Shown in pieces: positions 1 to 7,713 of a DNA stretch of 20,000 bases. The stretch covers positions 1-20,000 of the forward strand of contig CAJWVP010000010.1 in the NCBI GenBank assembly GCA_913048145.1, written 5' to 3'. The notes beneath the pieces are model-generated. The model was not told the origin of the DNA, ran no database searches, and worked only from the letters and a program-made list of their open reading frames with translations. The position numbers and the translations under genes were made by a program. Position 1 is the first letter of the stretch. Each line of letters opens with the position of its first letter. This stretch comes from an uncultured Rhodospirillaceae bacterium. Its GTDB lineage: Bacteria > Pseudomonadota > Alphaproteobacteria > Rhodospirillales > Casp-alpha2.

Positions 1-1
1 T

Positions 2-1441
2 TCAGGGGCTTTCATCGACGTTGTTCTGAAGATCGCCCTCCCCATTCGAAGTGAGATTTCGTTGCCCGTGCTGACAAGGCTTTCATTTCCGCATGTGATT
101 GCCGGTGTGACCATCGCCGCGTCGGCGGTCATCGGTCTGTTCGATCCCTTTGGACTGGGGGCCGTATCCCATGCCCTGGCGTTGACGGCGGTGACCATCG
201 TCCTGTGGGCTACGGGCGTGGTCGCCGAATACAAGACGGCTCTACTATTCTATACCTTGGCTATGTTGTTCTCCATCGCGCCGGCGGACGTGGCATTTGC
301 CGGGTTCAGTGCTGGGGCGACGTGGTTAATCTTCGCCGGCCTCGTGATCGGGGTTGGCATCAATTCCTCGGGCCTGGGCGAACGTATCGCCAAACGCTTT
401 TCGATCCTGTTCGGCGGCACCTACAACCGGACGGTGCTTGGCATTCTGGTGGTGACCTTGGTGCTGGGTTTCATCTTGCCGTCATCCATGGGCCGTGTCG
501 TGCTGTTGATGCCCATCGCGATGGCGCTGGCGAAGGCGTTGGATCATGAGCCAGGAACGCCAGGCTACGTGGGCATTACACTTGCCGCCGGGTTTGGATG
601 TTTTTTCATGCCCTACGGCATCCTGCCGGCGAATATTCCAAACGTGGTCCTGTTGGGTATCGTCGAGGACCAGTTCGATGTTTCCCTGATCTACGGCGAC
701 TGGTTCGTCTTGCACTTTCCGCTGATCAGCGGGCTTAAGATATTCTTCCTGTGGGGCCTGATCGTCCATCTATTTCCTGCCGAGGGCGCGCCTGCGAAGA
801 AGTCTGGCGCCATGGCGTCTATGTCGCGGGTGGAATGGAAGCTGACGATTATCATGGCAGCGGTGCTGTTGGGCTGGGCGACGGATTTTTTGCATGGGGT
901 CTCACCGGCTTGGGTAGGCATGGCGGCAGCGATGTTGTTCATGACGCCTGGGCTCGGCAACGTGACGTCCCAGGACTTCGCCAAGATCAACTTCTCCGTC
1001 ATCTTCTACGTGGCGGCGATCCTGGGCATCGGGTCGTTGGTCAATCACTCCGGCCTCGGAAAGATCCTTGCCGAGAACATGGCTGCCGTGCTGCCGTTGG
1101 CGCCGGACGAGCCGTTCCAAAACTACATGACCATCGCGCTCACGGGCATAGCCATGGGTACCTTCACGGCTGCGCCCGGGGTGCCCATCCTGATGACGCC
1201 GGTGGCGGAACAGATGGCTGAGGCCTCGGGGTTCTCGTTGCTGGCTGTTTTGATGCTTCAGGCGCTCAGCTTCTCGACCACCTTCCTTGTGTACCAGTCC
1301 GCGCCCGTGGTCGTCGCTATGGGGCTCGCTAGTGTGCGCCTTTCTGACGGGACCAAATTGATGTTTTTGCTGGCGGTTCTTACCATAGTCGTGATCTTTC
1401 CCCTCAATTTTATGTGGTGGAGGGTCTTGGGGTGGATATAG
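2..1441 (+). CDS. SLC13/DASS-type anion permease, 5' partial
   Basis: Polytopic inner-membrane protein, probably a sodium-coupled carboxylate or sulfate importer of the SLC13 (DASS) type. The frame is open from base 2 to the TAG at 1439-1441 with no stop, and codons before the TTG at 62 read on sensibly (..LKIALPIRSEIS), so the true start lies left of the window and the TTG is not the start. About 480 codons are visible; full-length members are usually 450-600. Roughly eleven hydrophobic stretches are seen, with two re-entrant-like segments at about residues 175-190 (YGILPANIPN) and 365-380 (TAAPGVPILMTP) of the part counted from base 62. These occupy the place of the family's paired substrate/sodium motifs but lack the classical Ser-Asn-Thr wording, so the substrate is open. 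No gene for a partner is adjacent; the neighbouring catabolic genes make an organic acid plausible. Confidence 0.8.
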   Translation, partial: SGAFIDVVLKIALPIRSEISLPVLTRLSFPHVIAGVTIAASAVIGLFDPFGLGAVSHALALTAVTIVLWATGVVAEYKTALLFYTLAMLFSIAPADVAFAGFSAGATWLIFAGLVIGVGINSSGLGERIAKRFSILFGGTYNRTVLGILVVTLVLGFILPSSMGRVVLLMPIAMALAKALDHEPGTPGYVGITLAAGFGCFFMPYGILPANIPNVVLLGIVEDQFDVSLIYGDWFVLHFPLISGLKIFFLWGLIVHLFPAEGAPAKKSGAMASMSRVEWKLTIIMAAVLLGWATDFLHGVSPAWVGMAAAMLFMTPGLGNVTSQDFAKINFSVIFYVAAILGIGSLVNHSGLGKILAENMAAVLPLAPDEPFQNYMTIALTGIAMGTFTAAPGVPILMTPVAEQMAEASGFSLLAVLMLQALSFSTTFLVYQSAPVVVAMGLASVRLSDGTKLMFLLAVLTIVVIFPLNFMWWRVLGWI

Positions 1442-1910
1442 CGGGGGAAAGGGTAGCCCCTTCCTCGTATCGACCATTCCCACCGATCTCGATCGGTAAC
1501 TTACGACCGTCAACGGCCGCGGCCTTGCTAAGCAGGATTACATCATTGGCTTGTTTTCCGGCGATCTCTATGGCCCGGTTCTTCATCGAAATTAAGACGT
1601 AAATCAGTCAGTCCGATCTGCTGAACTTCGCCAGGGCGTCCCACGACGAGGCGTTGTCTTGGCTCAACGCTCAGGGAAATTGGGCAGCACCGCTGATCCT
1701 CAGCGGAAACCCAAAAATCAGTACCGCAGCCCTTGCACAATCGCTTCGGGCGAATACTCCTGCGGGTGATGCAGGCTGGGCACCGTGGGGGGTGTCTGAT
1801 TGGGCCAGGTGGCAAGGTCGCCGTGCGGGTTCTTCCTGACCAAGGCGTATGCGATCTCCGTCGGATCGCCCTCCAGCTAAGCCAACAAGACGGCCATATT
1901 ATCGCACCCC
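1442..1910. other. Gap of ~470 bases with decayed coding traces
   Basis: No intact gene is supported here. The distal half (1718-1897, minus strand) holds a protein-like remnant listed separately. The proximal half has a minus-strand open frame of 58 codons from an ATG at 1584-1586 (start MKNRAIEIAGKQAND) whose stop overlaps the end of the permease gene. It has no visible Shine-Dalgarno sequence and no family I recognise, so it may be another scrap or chance. No terminator hairpin with a T tract was found after the permease gene. Confidence 0.4.
1718..1897 (-). pseudogene. C-terminal gene remnant with internal stop
   Basis: Read leftward from the ATG at 1895-1897, the frame gives MAVLLA, a TAG stop at 1877-1879, then about 52 residues (LEGDPTEIAYALVRKNP.., ..NQTPPTVPSLHHPQEYSP.., ..QGLRY) ending at a TGA at 1718-1720. 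The composition is protein-like and unlike shadow frames: balanced charges, Pro-rich tail, few Arg or Cys runs. I do not recognise the family. It sits directly upstream (in minus orientation, downstream) of the hydroxyacid dehydrogenase stop at 1911, so it may be what is left of a third gene of that leftward operon. A real short gene starting after the TAG is possible but has no evident start codon. Confidence 0.4.
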
Positions 1911-2900
1911 CTAGGTCAGGTCCGCCGGATTCACGACGTTGAACAGGTCCTCACCGTTCACGTAACGGGGGAGGTTGTCCAAGAACATCTCATCCCAGCG
2001 GTCTTGAACCCCGTCACCGGCGAACGAGGTATGCGGCGTCATACGGATGTTGGGATGGGCCCAGAGCGGATCGTCCGTGGGCAGAGGTTCCGTGTGAAAG
2101 ACGTCCAGGATTGCCGTGCCGATGCGACCCGCGTCCAGGGCGTCGATCAGCGCGGCATCGTCGACGATGGGGCCGCGGGCGATGTTCACCAAGATTGCGC
2201 CGTGGCGGACACGGTCGAAGAACTCGGCGTTCACCGAACCGCGTGTTTCCGCGTTAAGTGGGCAGGCGATGACGATGATGTCGACATGGGGCAAATAGGC
2301 GGGCAGGTCCGCCATAGTGCCGGCGCGGTCGACGTTGTCGGAAGCTTGCGGGCTGCGGCGGATGACGCTGACGTCGGCGCCGAAGGCCTTCACCCGTTTC
2401 GCTACTTCTTGGCCGATCGGCCCGAAACCGATGATCAGCCAGTGGGTTTTCGAGATCTCCCGAAAACGGGTGATAGCCCATTCGTGCTCGGCCTGCATGC
2501 GGCGCTGGTCCTGTATCGGTTGCAACACGCCCATGACTTGGCCAAGTACATATTCGGAGATGGCCACGCCCTGGGCGCTGGAATTGCAGATGCGCACGCC
2601 CCTGTCAGCGATCTGTTTGTAGAACGGGTCATCGAGGCCAGCATTGAAGGTCTGCAGCGTGTCGATAGATTTGGTCCGTAATAGCGCATCGAACACAGCC
2701 TCACGCGCGCCGGCTGGGTTCAAGTGCTGACTCAGCCAGACGTAATCGACGCGTACCTTCTCGGGTGGGACGGCGGTGCCCGCGATATGGAAGCTTCCAT
2801 CTCTGTCGATGGTCCAGATGTCGATGTCCAGATCAAGGGCGTGTAGCTGCTTCCCGATATGGGTGAGAGAATCTTCGAACATGGCCAGGGTGACGGTCAT
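1911..2900 (-). CDS. D-2-hydroxyacid dehydrogenase (NAD-binding)
   Basis: Cytosolic oxidoreductase of the D-isomer-specific 2-hydroxyacid dehydrogenase family, which reduces 2-oxoacids such as glyoxylate or hydroxypyruvate, or oxidises the D-hydroxyacids. The 329 residues are the usual length. An N-terminal substrate-domain half is followed by the inserted Rossmann domain with IIGFGPIGQEV (about 156-166; GFGPIG at 158-163). The catalytic set is complete: Arg242 in NIARGPIVDD, Glu271 in DVFHTEPLP and His290 in RMTPHTSFAG. The residues after the second strand (VIRRS) carry arginines rather than Asp, which would fit NADP as well as NAD. The ATG at 2898-2900 has AAAGGGA about 7 bases upstream. 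It lies 45 bases after the isochorismatase-fold gene on the same strand, so the two probably share a transcript. The exact substrate cannot be read from the sequence. Confidence 0.9.
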   Translation of the reverse strand: MTVTLAMFEDSLTHIGKQLHALDLDIDIWTIDRDGSFHIAGTAVPPEKVRVDYVWLSQHLNPAGAREAVFDALLRTKSIDTLQTFNAGLDDPFYKQIADRGVRICNSSAQGVAISEYVLGQVMGVLQPIQDQRRMQAEHEWAITRFREISKTHWLIIGFGPIGQEVAKRVKAFGADVSVIRRSPQASDNVDRAGTMADLPAYLPHVDIIVIACPLNAETRGSVNAEFFDRVRHGAILVNIARGPIVDDAALIDALDAGRIGTAILDVFHTEPLPTDDPLWAHPNIRMTPHTSFAGDGVQDRWDEMFLDNLPRYVNGEDLFNVVNPADLT

Positions 2901-2945
2901 GATGATGTCCCTTTCGTGTCTTCGTGTTGCGGCGGTTCAGGCAGC

Positions 2946-3542
2946 TCAAGCGGCCAGGTCGGCTAAGACCTCGTCCACCGTCTTAATGGAAGCCAGCGGC
3001 TTCATGGCGGCTAAAGCGTTTTCGTGCTGAGCGTGAGTGGCCGTGGAACAGGCGTCGGCAGCCACGGTCACCTTGTAGCCAATATCCGTGGCATGGCGCA
3101 CGGTGCCTTCCACGGCATAGGCGGTTGAGACCCCGGCGCAGACCAGGTTGCGGACGCCGAGTTGAAACAGTATTTCATCCAGCGTGGTGTTGTAGAATGC
3201 GGAATTGCGCGTGTGCGTAATCACGAAGTCATCAGCGTGAGGCTCCAGGCTCTCGATGAACGCTGTTCCCCAAGTGTCTTCTTGCCAGGCGCTTAGGGCC
3301 ATCCATTCGCGGATGAGGTCAGTGTTGGCGCTTACGCCGCGGTAGTCTGGCGGCACAGCTAGGCGGACGTGGATGATGGCCGCGCCGGCCGCGCGCGCGC
3401 CGTCCAATAGGCGTTTGGCGTTGCCCAGACGCTCCCACCGCCAGTCTGCATCAGCGGCGATGCCGACGCGAATCTTGCCGTTCGGATGGCAGTTTTCATT
3501 CTGATAGTGGATCGCAAGGACAGCGGTATCAGCTTTAGACAT
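2946..3542 (-). CDS. Isochorismatase-fold protein lacking catalytic residues
   Basis: A 198-residue protein of the isochorismatase-like (cysteine hydrolase) fold; full family length. The fold landmarks are clear: strand 1 at AVLAIHYQNE (7-16), the SAFYNTTLDEIL segment (114-125), the AGVSTAYAVEGT loop (136-147) and a late VTVAADACS (158-166). At each catalytic position the residue differs from the family rule: Asp of the first strand is His12, Lys of the V-x-x-K-x-R-x-S-A-F segment is His110, and the nucleophilic Cys of G-V-A-T-x-x-C-V is Ala143. It may be a non-hydrolytic homologue, or a subfamily with different chemistry. The open frame runs upstream to 4007, but the ATG at 3540-3542 fits the fold start and has AAGGGGA 7 bases before it. 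It is the first gene of a likely operon with the dehydrogenase and diverges from the amidase. Confidence 0.85.
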   Translation of the reverse strand: MSKADTAVLAIHYQNENCHPNGKIRVGIAADADWRWERLGNAKRLLDGARAAGAAIIHVRLAVPPDYRGVSANTDLIREWMALSAWQEDTWGTAFIESLEPHADDFVITHTRNSAFYNTTLDEILFQLGVRNLVCAGVSTAYAVEGTVRHATDIGYKVTVAADACSTATHAQHENALAAMKPLASIKTVDEVLADLAA

Positions 3543-3663
3543 AGAGAATCCCCTTTTTGGTCGGGGCTGATCATATCTGCGGTGCCGATTAAACCCAAGA
3601 ACGTGAACACCTCTGGCGTGACAAGCTCGGATTGCCTCGGATAGGCTCATATCTTGATGAATC

Positions 3664-3670
3664 GGAGGAG
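3664..3670 (+). promoter_or_regulatory. Shine-Dalgarno site fixing the amidase start
   Basis: GGAGGAG stands 7 bases before the ATG at 3678. It lies inside the longer open frame that could start at TTG 3654 or ATG 3657, and therefore argues for the 3678 start. Confidence 0.7.
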
Positions 3671-3677
3671 CTGTCTC

Positions 3678-5069
3678 ATGGACGCCTTGGAAGACCTGGG
3701 AATTAATGAACTGAACGATGCCTTTGCTGTCGGGACCACGGACCCCATGGCCGTGACCCGTCATCTCTTGGACCGGATTGAGCGGCTGGATCAGAAGTTG
3801 GGCGCCTTCGAGGCGGTTTTGGCTGAGAACGCGATGCTGGCCGCTGAAGGCGCGGCTAAGGCCATATCGAGCGGCCATCGGATCGGGCCCTTCCATGGTG
3901 TGCCATTCGTGTTGAAGGACCTTGTCCATGTGGAAGGGACCATCACCACGGGCGGTACGAATGCCCATGCGGACCGGGTCTCTTCCGAAACGGCGGTGAT
4001 TGCGCACCGACTAATCGCCGCCGGTGGCATTCTGCTCGGCAAGACTAAAACTGTTGAGGTTGCTTATGGCCCCTGGGGTACCAACACCCAGCGTGGCACG
4101 CCATGGAACCCCTGGGACATGGGAACGGCACGCGCGCCGGGCGGATCATCGTCAGGAACTGGAGCCTCCGTGGCAGCGCGTCTTGCGCCCTGTGGAGTTG
4201 GTACAGATACGGGTGGATCGGTGCGAATCCCGTCGGCCTTTTGCGGGCTCACCGGGCTAAAGGTGACAGAGGGCGTGCTTCCTCTGGACGGCATTCAGCC
4301 CCTGTCGCATACCCTCGACACGCCGGGCCCCATGTGCCGAAGCGCCCTAGATGCGGCTATAATGTATGAAACTATGGTGGGCCGTGAGCCCCATTCGATT
4401 GATGCTAACCTGAGGAACGTCACTGGGTTGTATGGGGAGATGCAGAAGGGCATTTCCGGTCTTGCACTGGGGATCATGACCGACGCAGAGCGCTCCATCG
4501 TGGATCCCGCCGTCCTGGTCTGTTACGACGCGGCGTTGGAGCAATTAGCGGCTCTCGGCGCGGAACTCCGTCCCTTGACGCTGCCCAGAGGCATTGACGA
4601 GATGCGGTTCGGCGTTGCCACCATCATCGGCGTCGAGGGTTACCACTACCACGGTGACCTCTACGAGGATCCGGCCAACGATATGGACGAAGACGTGAAG
4701 AAACGGATCATGGCCGGCAAGACCGAGCCGTCAGAGAAGTACGTGCGCCTGATGCGCGAGCGGTTGGAGGACCGCACTGCGTTTCTGGCCGCCATGGAGG
4801 GCCTGGCCGCGTTCTTGACGCCTAGCGTGCCGATCCCGGCGCCTATCGTAACGGACATAGATCAGGACACGGCGCCGTCGCAGTTCACCCGTATGGTCAA
4901 CCATCTGGGGTTCTGCGGCCTGGCGACGCCCATGGGCTTGACCGACGGCGGCCTACCCGCCAGTCTGCATATAGTCGGGCGACCCCGGGACGAGGCTATG
5001 ACGTTGCGGATCGGCGCGGCCTTTGCCCGCACAACGGGTGATATCGGCCGACCTGGCGGTTGGGAATGA
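3678..5069 (+). CDS. Amidase (amidase signature family)
   Basis: Cytosolic amidohydrolase of the amidase signature family, hydrolysing a carboxamide to acid and ammonia. At 463 residues it has the family's normal length. The Ser-cisSer-Lys triad is complete: Lys80 in PFVLKDLV, the cis-Ser at about 157 in APGGSSSGTG, and the nucleophile Ser181 in TDTGGSVRIP. The Gly/Ser-rich signature spans about 155-195. It is not GatA as far as can be seen, because no gatB or gatC is near and the C-terminal half differs. The start at 3678 is chosen for its GGAGGAG site; an upstream TTG (3654) and ATG (3657) are in frame. It diverges from the isochorismatase-fold/dehydrogenase pair across 135 bases and is followed 7 bases later by a GreB-type gene, so the two are probably cotranscribed. 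The substrate is unknown. Confidence 0.92.
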   Translation: MDALEDLGINELNDAFAVGTTDPMAVTRHLLDRIERLDQKLGAFEAVLAENAMLAAEGAAKAISSGHRIGPFHGVPFVLKDLVHVEGTITTGGTNAHADRVSSETAVIAHRLIAAGGILLGKTKTVEVAYGPWGTNTQRGTPWNPWDMGTARAPGGSSSGTGASVAARLAPCGVGTDTGGSVRIPSAFCGLTGLKVTEGVLPLDGIQPLSHTLDTPGPMCRSALDAAIMYETMVGREPHSIDANLRNVTGLYGEMQKGISGLALGIMTDAERSIVDPAVLVCYDAALEQLAALGAELRPLTLPRGIDEMRFGVATIIGVEGYHYHGDLYEDPANDMDEDVKKRIMAGKTEPSEKYVRLMRERLEDRTAFLAAMEGLAAFLTPSVPIPAPIVTDIDQDTAPSQFTRMVNHLGFCGLATPMGLTDGGLPASLHIVGRPRDEAMTLRIGAAFARTTGDIGRPGGWE

Positions 5070-5076
5070 CGCCCTG

Positions 5077-5628
5077 ATGAGTAAGGCCTTCACAAAGGAA
5101 ACGGAACCGGAAGAGGTCGAACCGGACGACGGCCCCAGCCTGCCGCGTGGCGCGAAGAACTACATCACATTAGCCGGACTAGCGCGGTTGCAGGCGGAAC
5201 TCAAACATCTGAACAGCGTCGAACGGCCGAAGATTGTGGAGGCGGTATCCTGGGCTGCGGGCAATGGGGACCGATCCGAGAACGGCGACTATATCTACGG
5301 CAAGAAAAAGCTCCGTGAGATCGACCGGCGCATCCGGTTCCTGCTGAAGCGGATGGAGATTGCTGAACCCGTGGACCCGGTGCTCCAGACCAACCGTGAG
5401 CAGATCTTTTTTGGCGCCACCGTCACCTATTGCGCCGATGATGACAATGAACGCACGGTCCGCATCGTCGGTGTAGATGAGGCGCGCCTGGAAGAGGGCG
5501 AGGTGAGTTGGGTGTCGCCTATTGCCAAAGCCCTTATGCAGCGCCGGATTGGCGACATCGCGAAGCTGCACACGCCGCAGGGCGTCATAGATATCGAGGT
5601 ATTGGAGATTGCTTATCAGGATTCCTGA
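5077..5628 (+). CDS. greB: Transcription elongation factor GreB-type
   Basis: Secondary-channel factor that restarts backtracked RNA polymerase by stimulating transcript cleavage. The 183 residues carry a coiled-coil domain at about 28-95 with the acidic tip NGDRSENGDY (63-72; Asp65 and Glu68 are the catalytic-type acidic pair) and KKLREIDRRIRFLLKRME (77-94), wording typical of GreB rather than GreA. An FKBP-like C-terminal domain follows (about 105-183). An acidic N-terminal tail of about 20 residues (TKETEPEEVEPDD) makes it longer than the usual 158-170 residues. The ATG at 5077-5079 is 7 bases after the amidase stop; a longer in-frame start at 5023 would overlap the amidase and add unconvincing sequence. 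Placement behind an amidase gene is unusual; it may simply ride on that transcript. Confidence 0.9.
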   Translation: MSKAFTKETEPEEVEPDDGPSLPRGAKNYITLAGLARLQAELKHLNSVERPKIVEAVSWAAGNGDRSENGDYIYGKKKLREIDRRIRFLLKRMEIAEPVDPVLQTNREQIFFGATVTYCADDDNERTVRIVGVDEARLEEGEVSWVSPIAKALMQRRIGDIAKLHTPQGVIDIEVLEIAYQDS

Positions 5629-5745
5629 ACGGTCGTTCGATTACGTATCTTAGATTTAAAATCATTATCCAAATTGATGCTTGAGTGATGGGATTGACTA
5701 GGTCAGTTTCCTGTCTGAATTTTCCATATCCCTTATGAGGACCCC

Positions 5746-6864
5746 ATGGCCAGTCACTTGTTTTTGCCTATCGAACTGCGCAGCGTCGAGCTCTCGAACC
5801 GCGTTATTGTCGCCCCAATGTGTCAATACTCAGCCGTTGAAGGAACGCCCACCGATTGGCATCTCATGCACCTTGGCCAATTCGCCGTTGCCGGGCCTGG
5901 CTTGGTGTTTGTCGAAGCCACTGGTGTCGAAGCTGCCGGGCGGATAACGCCGGGCTGCACGGGACTATGGAACGATGAACAGGAAGCGAAGTTCAAGGAC
6001 ATCACCGAATTCTGCCGGGGCTATGGCAATGCCAAGATCGGTATGCAGTTGGCCCATGCCGGGCGCAAAGCATCCTGCGACGTGCCATGGAACGGGGGCG
6101 CCCAGTTCGCGCCCGACCACGAACAGGGTTGGCCTGTTGTCGGTCCGACCGATATCGCCTATGCGGACGGCTGGCAAACGCCAGAGGCGCTGGACGATGA
6201 AGGCCTGGCTCGCATCAAGCAGGCCTTCGTGGATGCCACCAAACGTTGTGTGCGTATTGGATATGACGTGATCGAACTACACATGGCGCACGGCTACCTA
6301 CTGCAGCAATTCCTCTCCCCCATCTCCAACCAGCGGACGGACAGCTACGGCGGAAGCCTCGAGAACCGCATGCGTTTCCCGCTGGATGTTTTCGATGCGG
6401 TGCGCGCCGCCTGGCCGGACGAACTGCCGCTTGGCGTGCGCATTTCCTCCATTGACTGGGTCGAGGGGGGGTGGAGCCTTGAAGATTCTATCACCTTCGC
6501 CGAAGCCCTAAAGGCGAAGGATTGCGATTTCATCGATTGCTCATCGGGCGGCAATTCGCCGCTGCAGGACATCGACGCCGGCCCCGGGTACCAGACTGGG
6601 TTCGCCGCTGATATCCGCCGCGAAACGGGCGTGAAAACGATGGCCGTAGGGCAGATCACTCAGGCCCGTCAAGCGGAAGCGATCATCCGCTCCGGACAGG
6701 CGGATATGGTGGCGTTGGCCCGCGGCTTTCTCTACGACCCTCACTGGGTCTGGCATGCGGCAGACGAACTCCGTGCCCAGGCGGCATTTGCACCGCAATA
6801 CGCACGGAGCCACCCGAGCATGCAGGGGCTGCCAATTCCAGGCAATCCCCCGACGCCAAAATAA
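5746..6864 (+). CDS. Old yellow enzyme-family NADH:flavin oxidoreductase
   Basis: Cytosolic FMN-dependent ene-reductase, reducing activated C=C bonds (enones, maleimides, nitro compounds) with NAD(P)H. The 372-residue TIM barrel is full length. Cys26 and Tyr28 in APMCQYSA are the signature of the YqjM-like ('thermophilic-like') class; the His pair is His179 and His182 in ELHMAHGYLLQQF; QRTDSYGGSLENRMRF (196-211) is the family signature; the FMN phosphate site is near AVGQITQA and ALARGFLYDP in the C-terminal third. The ATG at 5746 has GAGGA about 4-5 bases upstream. It stands alone: 117 AT-richer bases separate it from greB, containing a possible TTGACT at 5694-5699 without a convincing -10 box. 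Natural substrate unknown. Confidence 0.93.
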   Translation: MASHLFLPIELRSVELSNRVIVAPMCQYSAVEGTPTDWHLMHLGQFAVAGPGLVFVEATGVEAAGRITPGCTGLWNDEQEAKFKDITEFCRGYGNAKIGMQLAHAGRKASCDVPWNGGAQFAPDHEQGWPVVGPTDIAYADGWQTPEALDDEGLARIKQAFVDATKRCVRIGYDVIELHMAHGYLLQQFLSPISNQRTDSYGGSLENRMRFPLDVFDAVRAAWPDELPLGVRISSIDWVEGGWSLEDSITFAEALKAKDCDFIDCSSGGNSPLQDIDAGPGYQTGFAADIRRETGVKTMAVGQITQARQAEAIIRSGQADMVALARGFLYDPHWVWHAADELRAQAAFAPQYARSHPSMQGLPIPGNPPTPK

Positions 6865-6869
6865 GCGGG

Positions 6870-7088
6870 TCAGGCGGCCGGGGCGCTGGCATCGCTTAAG
6901 AAGTTGATGCGCTGACCCCTGAGACGGAGCATGCCCGTGCGTTCAAGGTTGGTGGTGATGAGGACGCTGCTGCCGTCGTTGTTATCTTTAACTGCATTGA
7001 ATAACAGGTTGAACAGGACCTGCTCGAACGAGGTGCAGTAGGTCCACACCAATTCATACCAGAGTGAATTGAGAGTGGTGCCGTTTTT
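6870..7088 (-). pseudogene. Histidine kinase ATPase-domain fragment
   Basis: A 72-codon open stretch bounded by TAG (7089-7091) and TGA (6870-6872) on the minus strand. Its core FEQVLFNLLFNAVKDN reads like the N-box of a histidine kinase HATPase domain (consensus Q-V-L-x-N-L-L-x-N-A-V-K-x-x), and the next segment (SSVLITTNLERTGMLRLR) fits the two strands that follow the N-box. The expected D-x-G-x-G box then fails to appear and the frame ends in a short tail, SDASAPAA. There is no phosphoacceptor domain, no good start (TTG at 7050 or none) and no Shine-Dalgarno site. I read it as a deletion scrap; a chance match cannot be excluded. Confidence 0.4.
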
Positions 7089-7107
7089 CTAAGACGGGAA
7101 CGCCGGG

Positions 7108-7713
7108 TCAACCCGGGCCATCGGGACGGAATTTAGATATTGCAAAAGCCGTTAGTTGATCTAGGCAGTCGGCGATCGGCATGACAGCCGTCGGCAGCGT
7201 AAAATCCGGTGATTCGGGAATGTCGTAGGGGGCGTCGATCCCGGTAAAACCCTTAATCTGGCCATCGCGGGCAGCGGCGTAGCGTCCCCGTGAATCACGA
7301 GCTTCACATGCGGCCGGAGAAGCGTCCAGGTAGATCTCGTGGAAGTGTGGGCCGCACGTCACACGAGCCTCCGCGCGATCTTCCGCATAGGGTGAGATGA
7401 ACCCCGTAATCACCACAAGACCGGCGCGGGCCATGACCGCGGCCAACTCGCTGGCGCGGCGAATATTCTCACGACGGTCCTCCCGGGAATAGCCCAAGTC
7501 CTTGTTGAGTCCCTGGCGAAGCCGTGTGCTGTCGAATGCGTAGGTTTCAAAACCGGCCTTGAAGAGGCGAGCTTCCAGTCCGTACACTAGCGTCGATTTA
7601 CCGGAAGCGGGTAAGCCCGTGAACCACAAGACGCCACCCGTGTGCCCTTGACGAGCCCAGCGTTCCGACTGGGGGACAAGATGCTCAATTCGGGTGACAT
7701 TAGTGGACTTCAT
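7108..7713 (-). CDS. Adenylylsulfate kinase-like protein (CysC family)
   Basis: P-loop kinase of the APS kinase family, normally phosphorylating adenosine 5'-phosphosulfate to PAPS with ATP. The 201 residues match CysC length. Walker A is GLPASGKST (33-41); DRRENIRRASELA (79-91) and the lid-like ITGFISPYAEDR (102-113) are as in CysC; GFTGIDAPYDIPESPD (155-170) is the family C-terminal signature. The usual DGDN-V-R motif is DSTRLR here (61-66), leaving only the first Asp and the last Arg, so the substrate may differ; CysC relatives acting on other nucleotides are known, e.g. the CDP-phosphoramidate kinase of Campylobacter capsule synthesis. No cysN, cysD or cysH is nearby. The ATG at 7711-7713 is chosen because it gives family length, though no clear Shine-Dalgarno site precedes it; the open frame runs on to 7848, under the promoter area of the aldolase gene. 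Confidence 0.85.
   Translation of the reverse strand: MKSTNVTRIEHLVPQSERWARQGHTGGVLWFTGLPASGKSTLVYGLEARLFKAGFETYAFDSTRLRQGLNKDLGYSREDRRENIRRASELAAVMARAGLVVITGFISPYAEDRAEARVTCGPHFHEIYLDASPAACEARDSRGRYAAARDGQIKGFTGIDAPYDIPESPDFTLPTAVMPIADCLDQLTAFAISKFRPDGPG

Noticed and set aside
902..1513. Long minus-strand open frame (203 codons) inside the permease gene
   Set aside because: Its translation is rich in Arg, His and Gln with no fold pattern, and it is antisense to a clear membrane protein: a shadow of GC-rich codons.
1877..1879. Recoded TAG (pyrrolysine-like or readthrough)
   Set aside because: Nothing supports recoding; a decayed gene is simpler, and other remnants in the window show the same kind of damage.
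2004..2681. Plus-strand open frame of 225 codons
   Set aside because: Antisense to the hydroxyacid dehydrogenase, which has complete catalytic residues; Asp/Gly/Val-rich shadow with no motif.
3543..4007. N-terminal extension of the isochorismatase-fold frame
   Set aside because: It would run under the divergent amidase gene; the ATG at 3540-3542 with its AAGGGGA site fits the family start.
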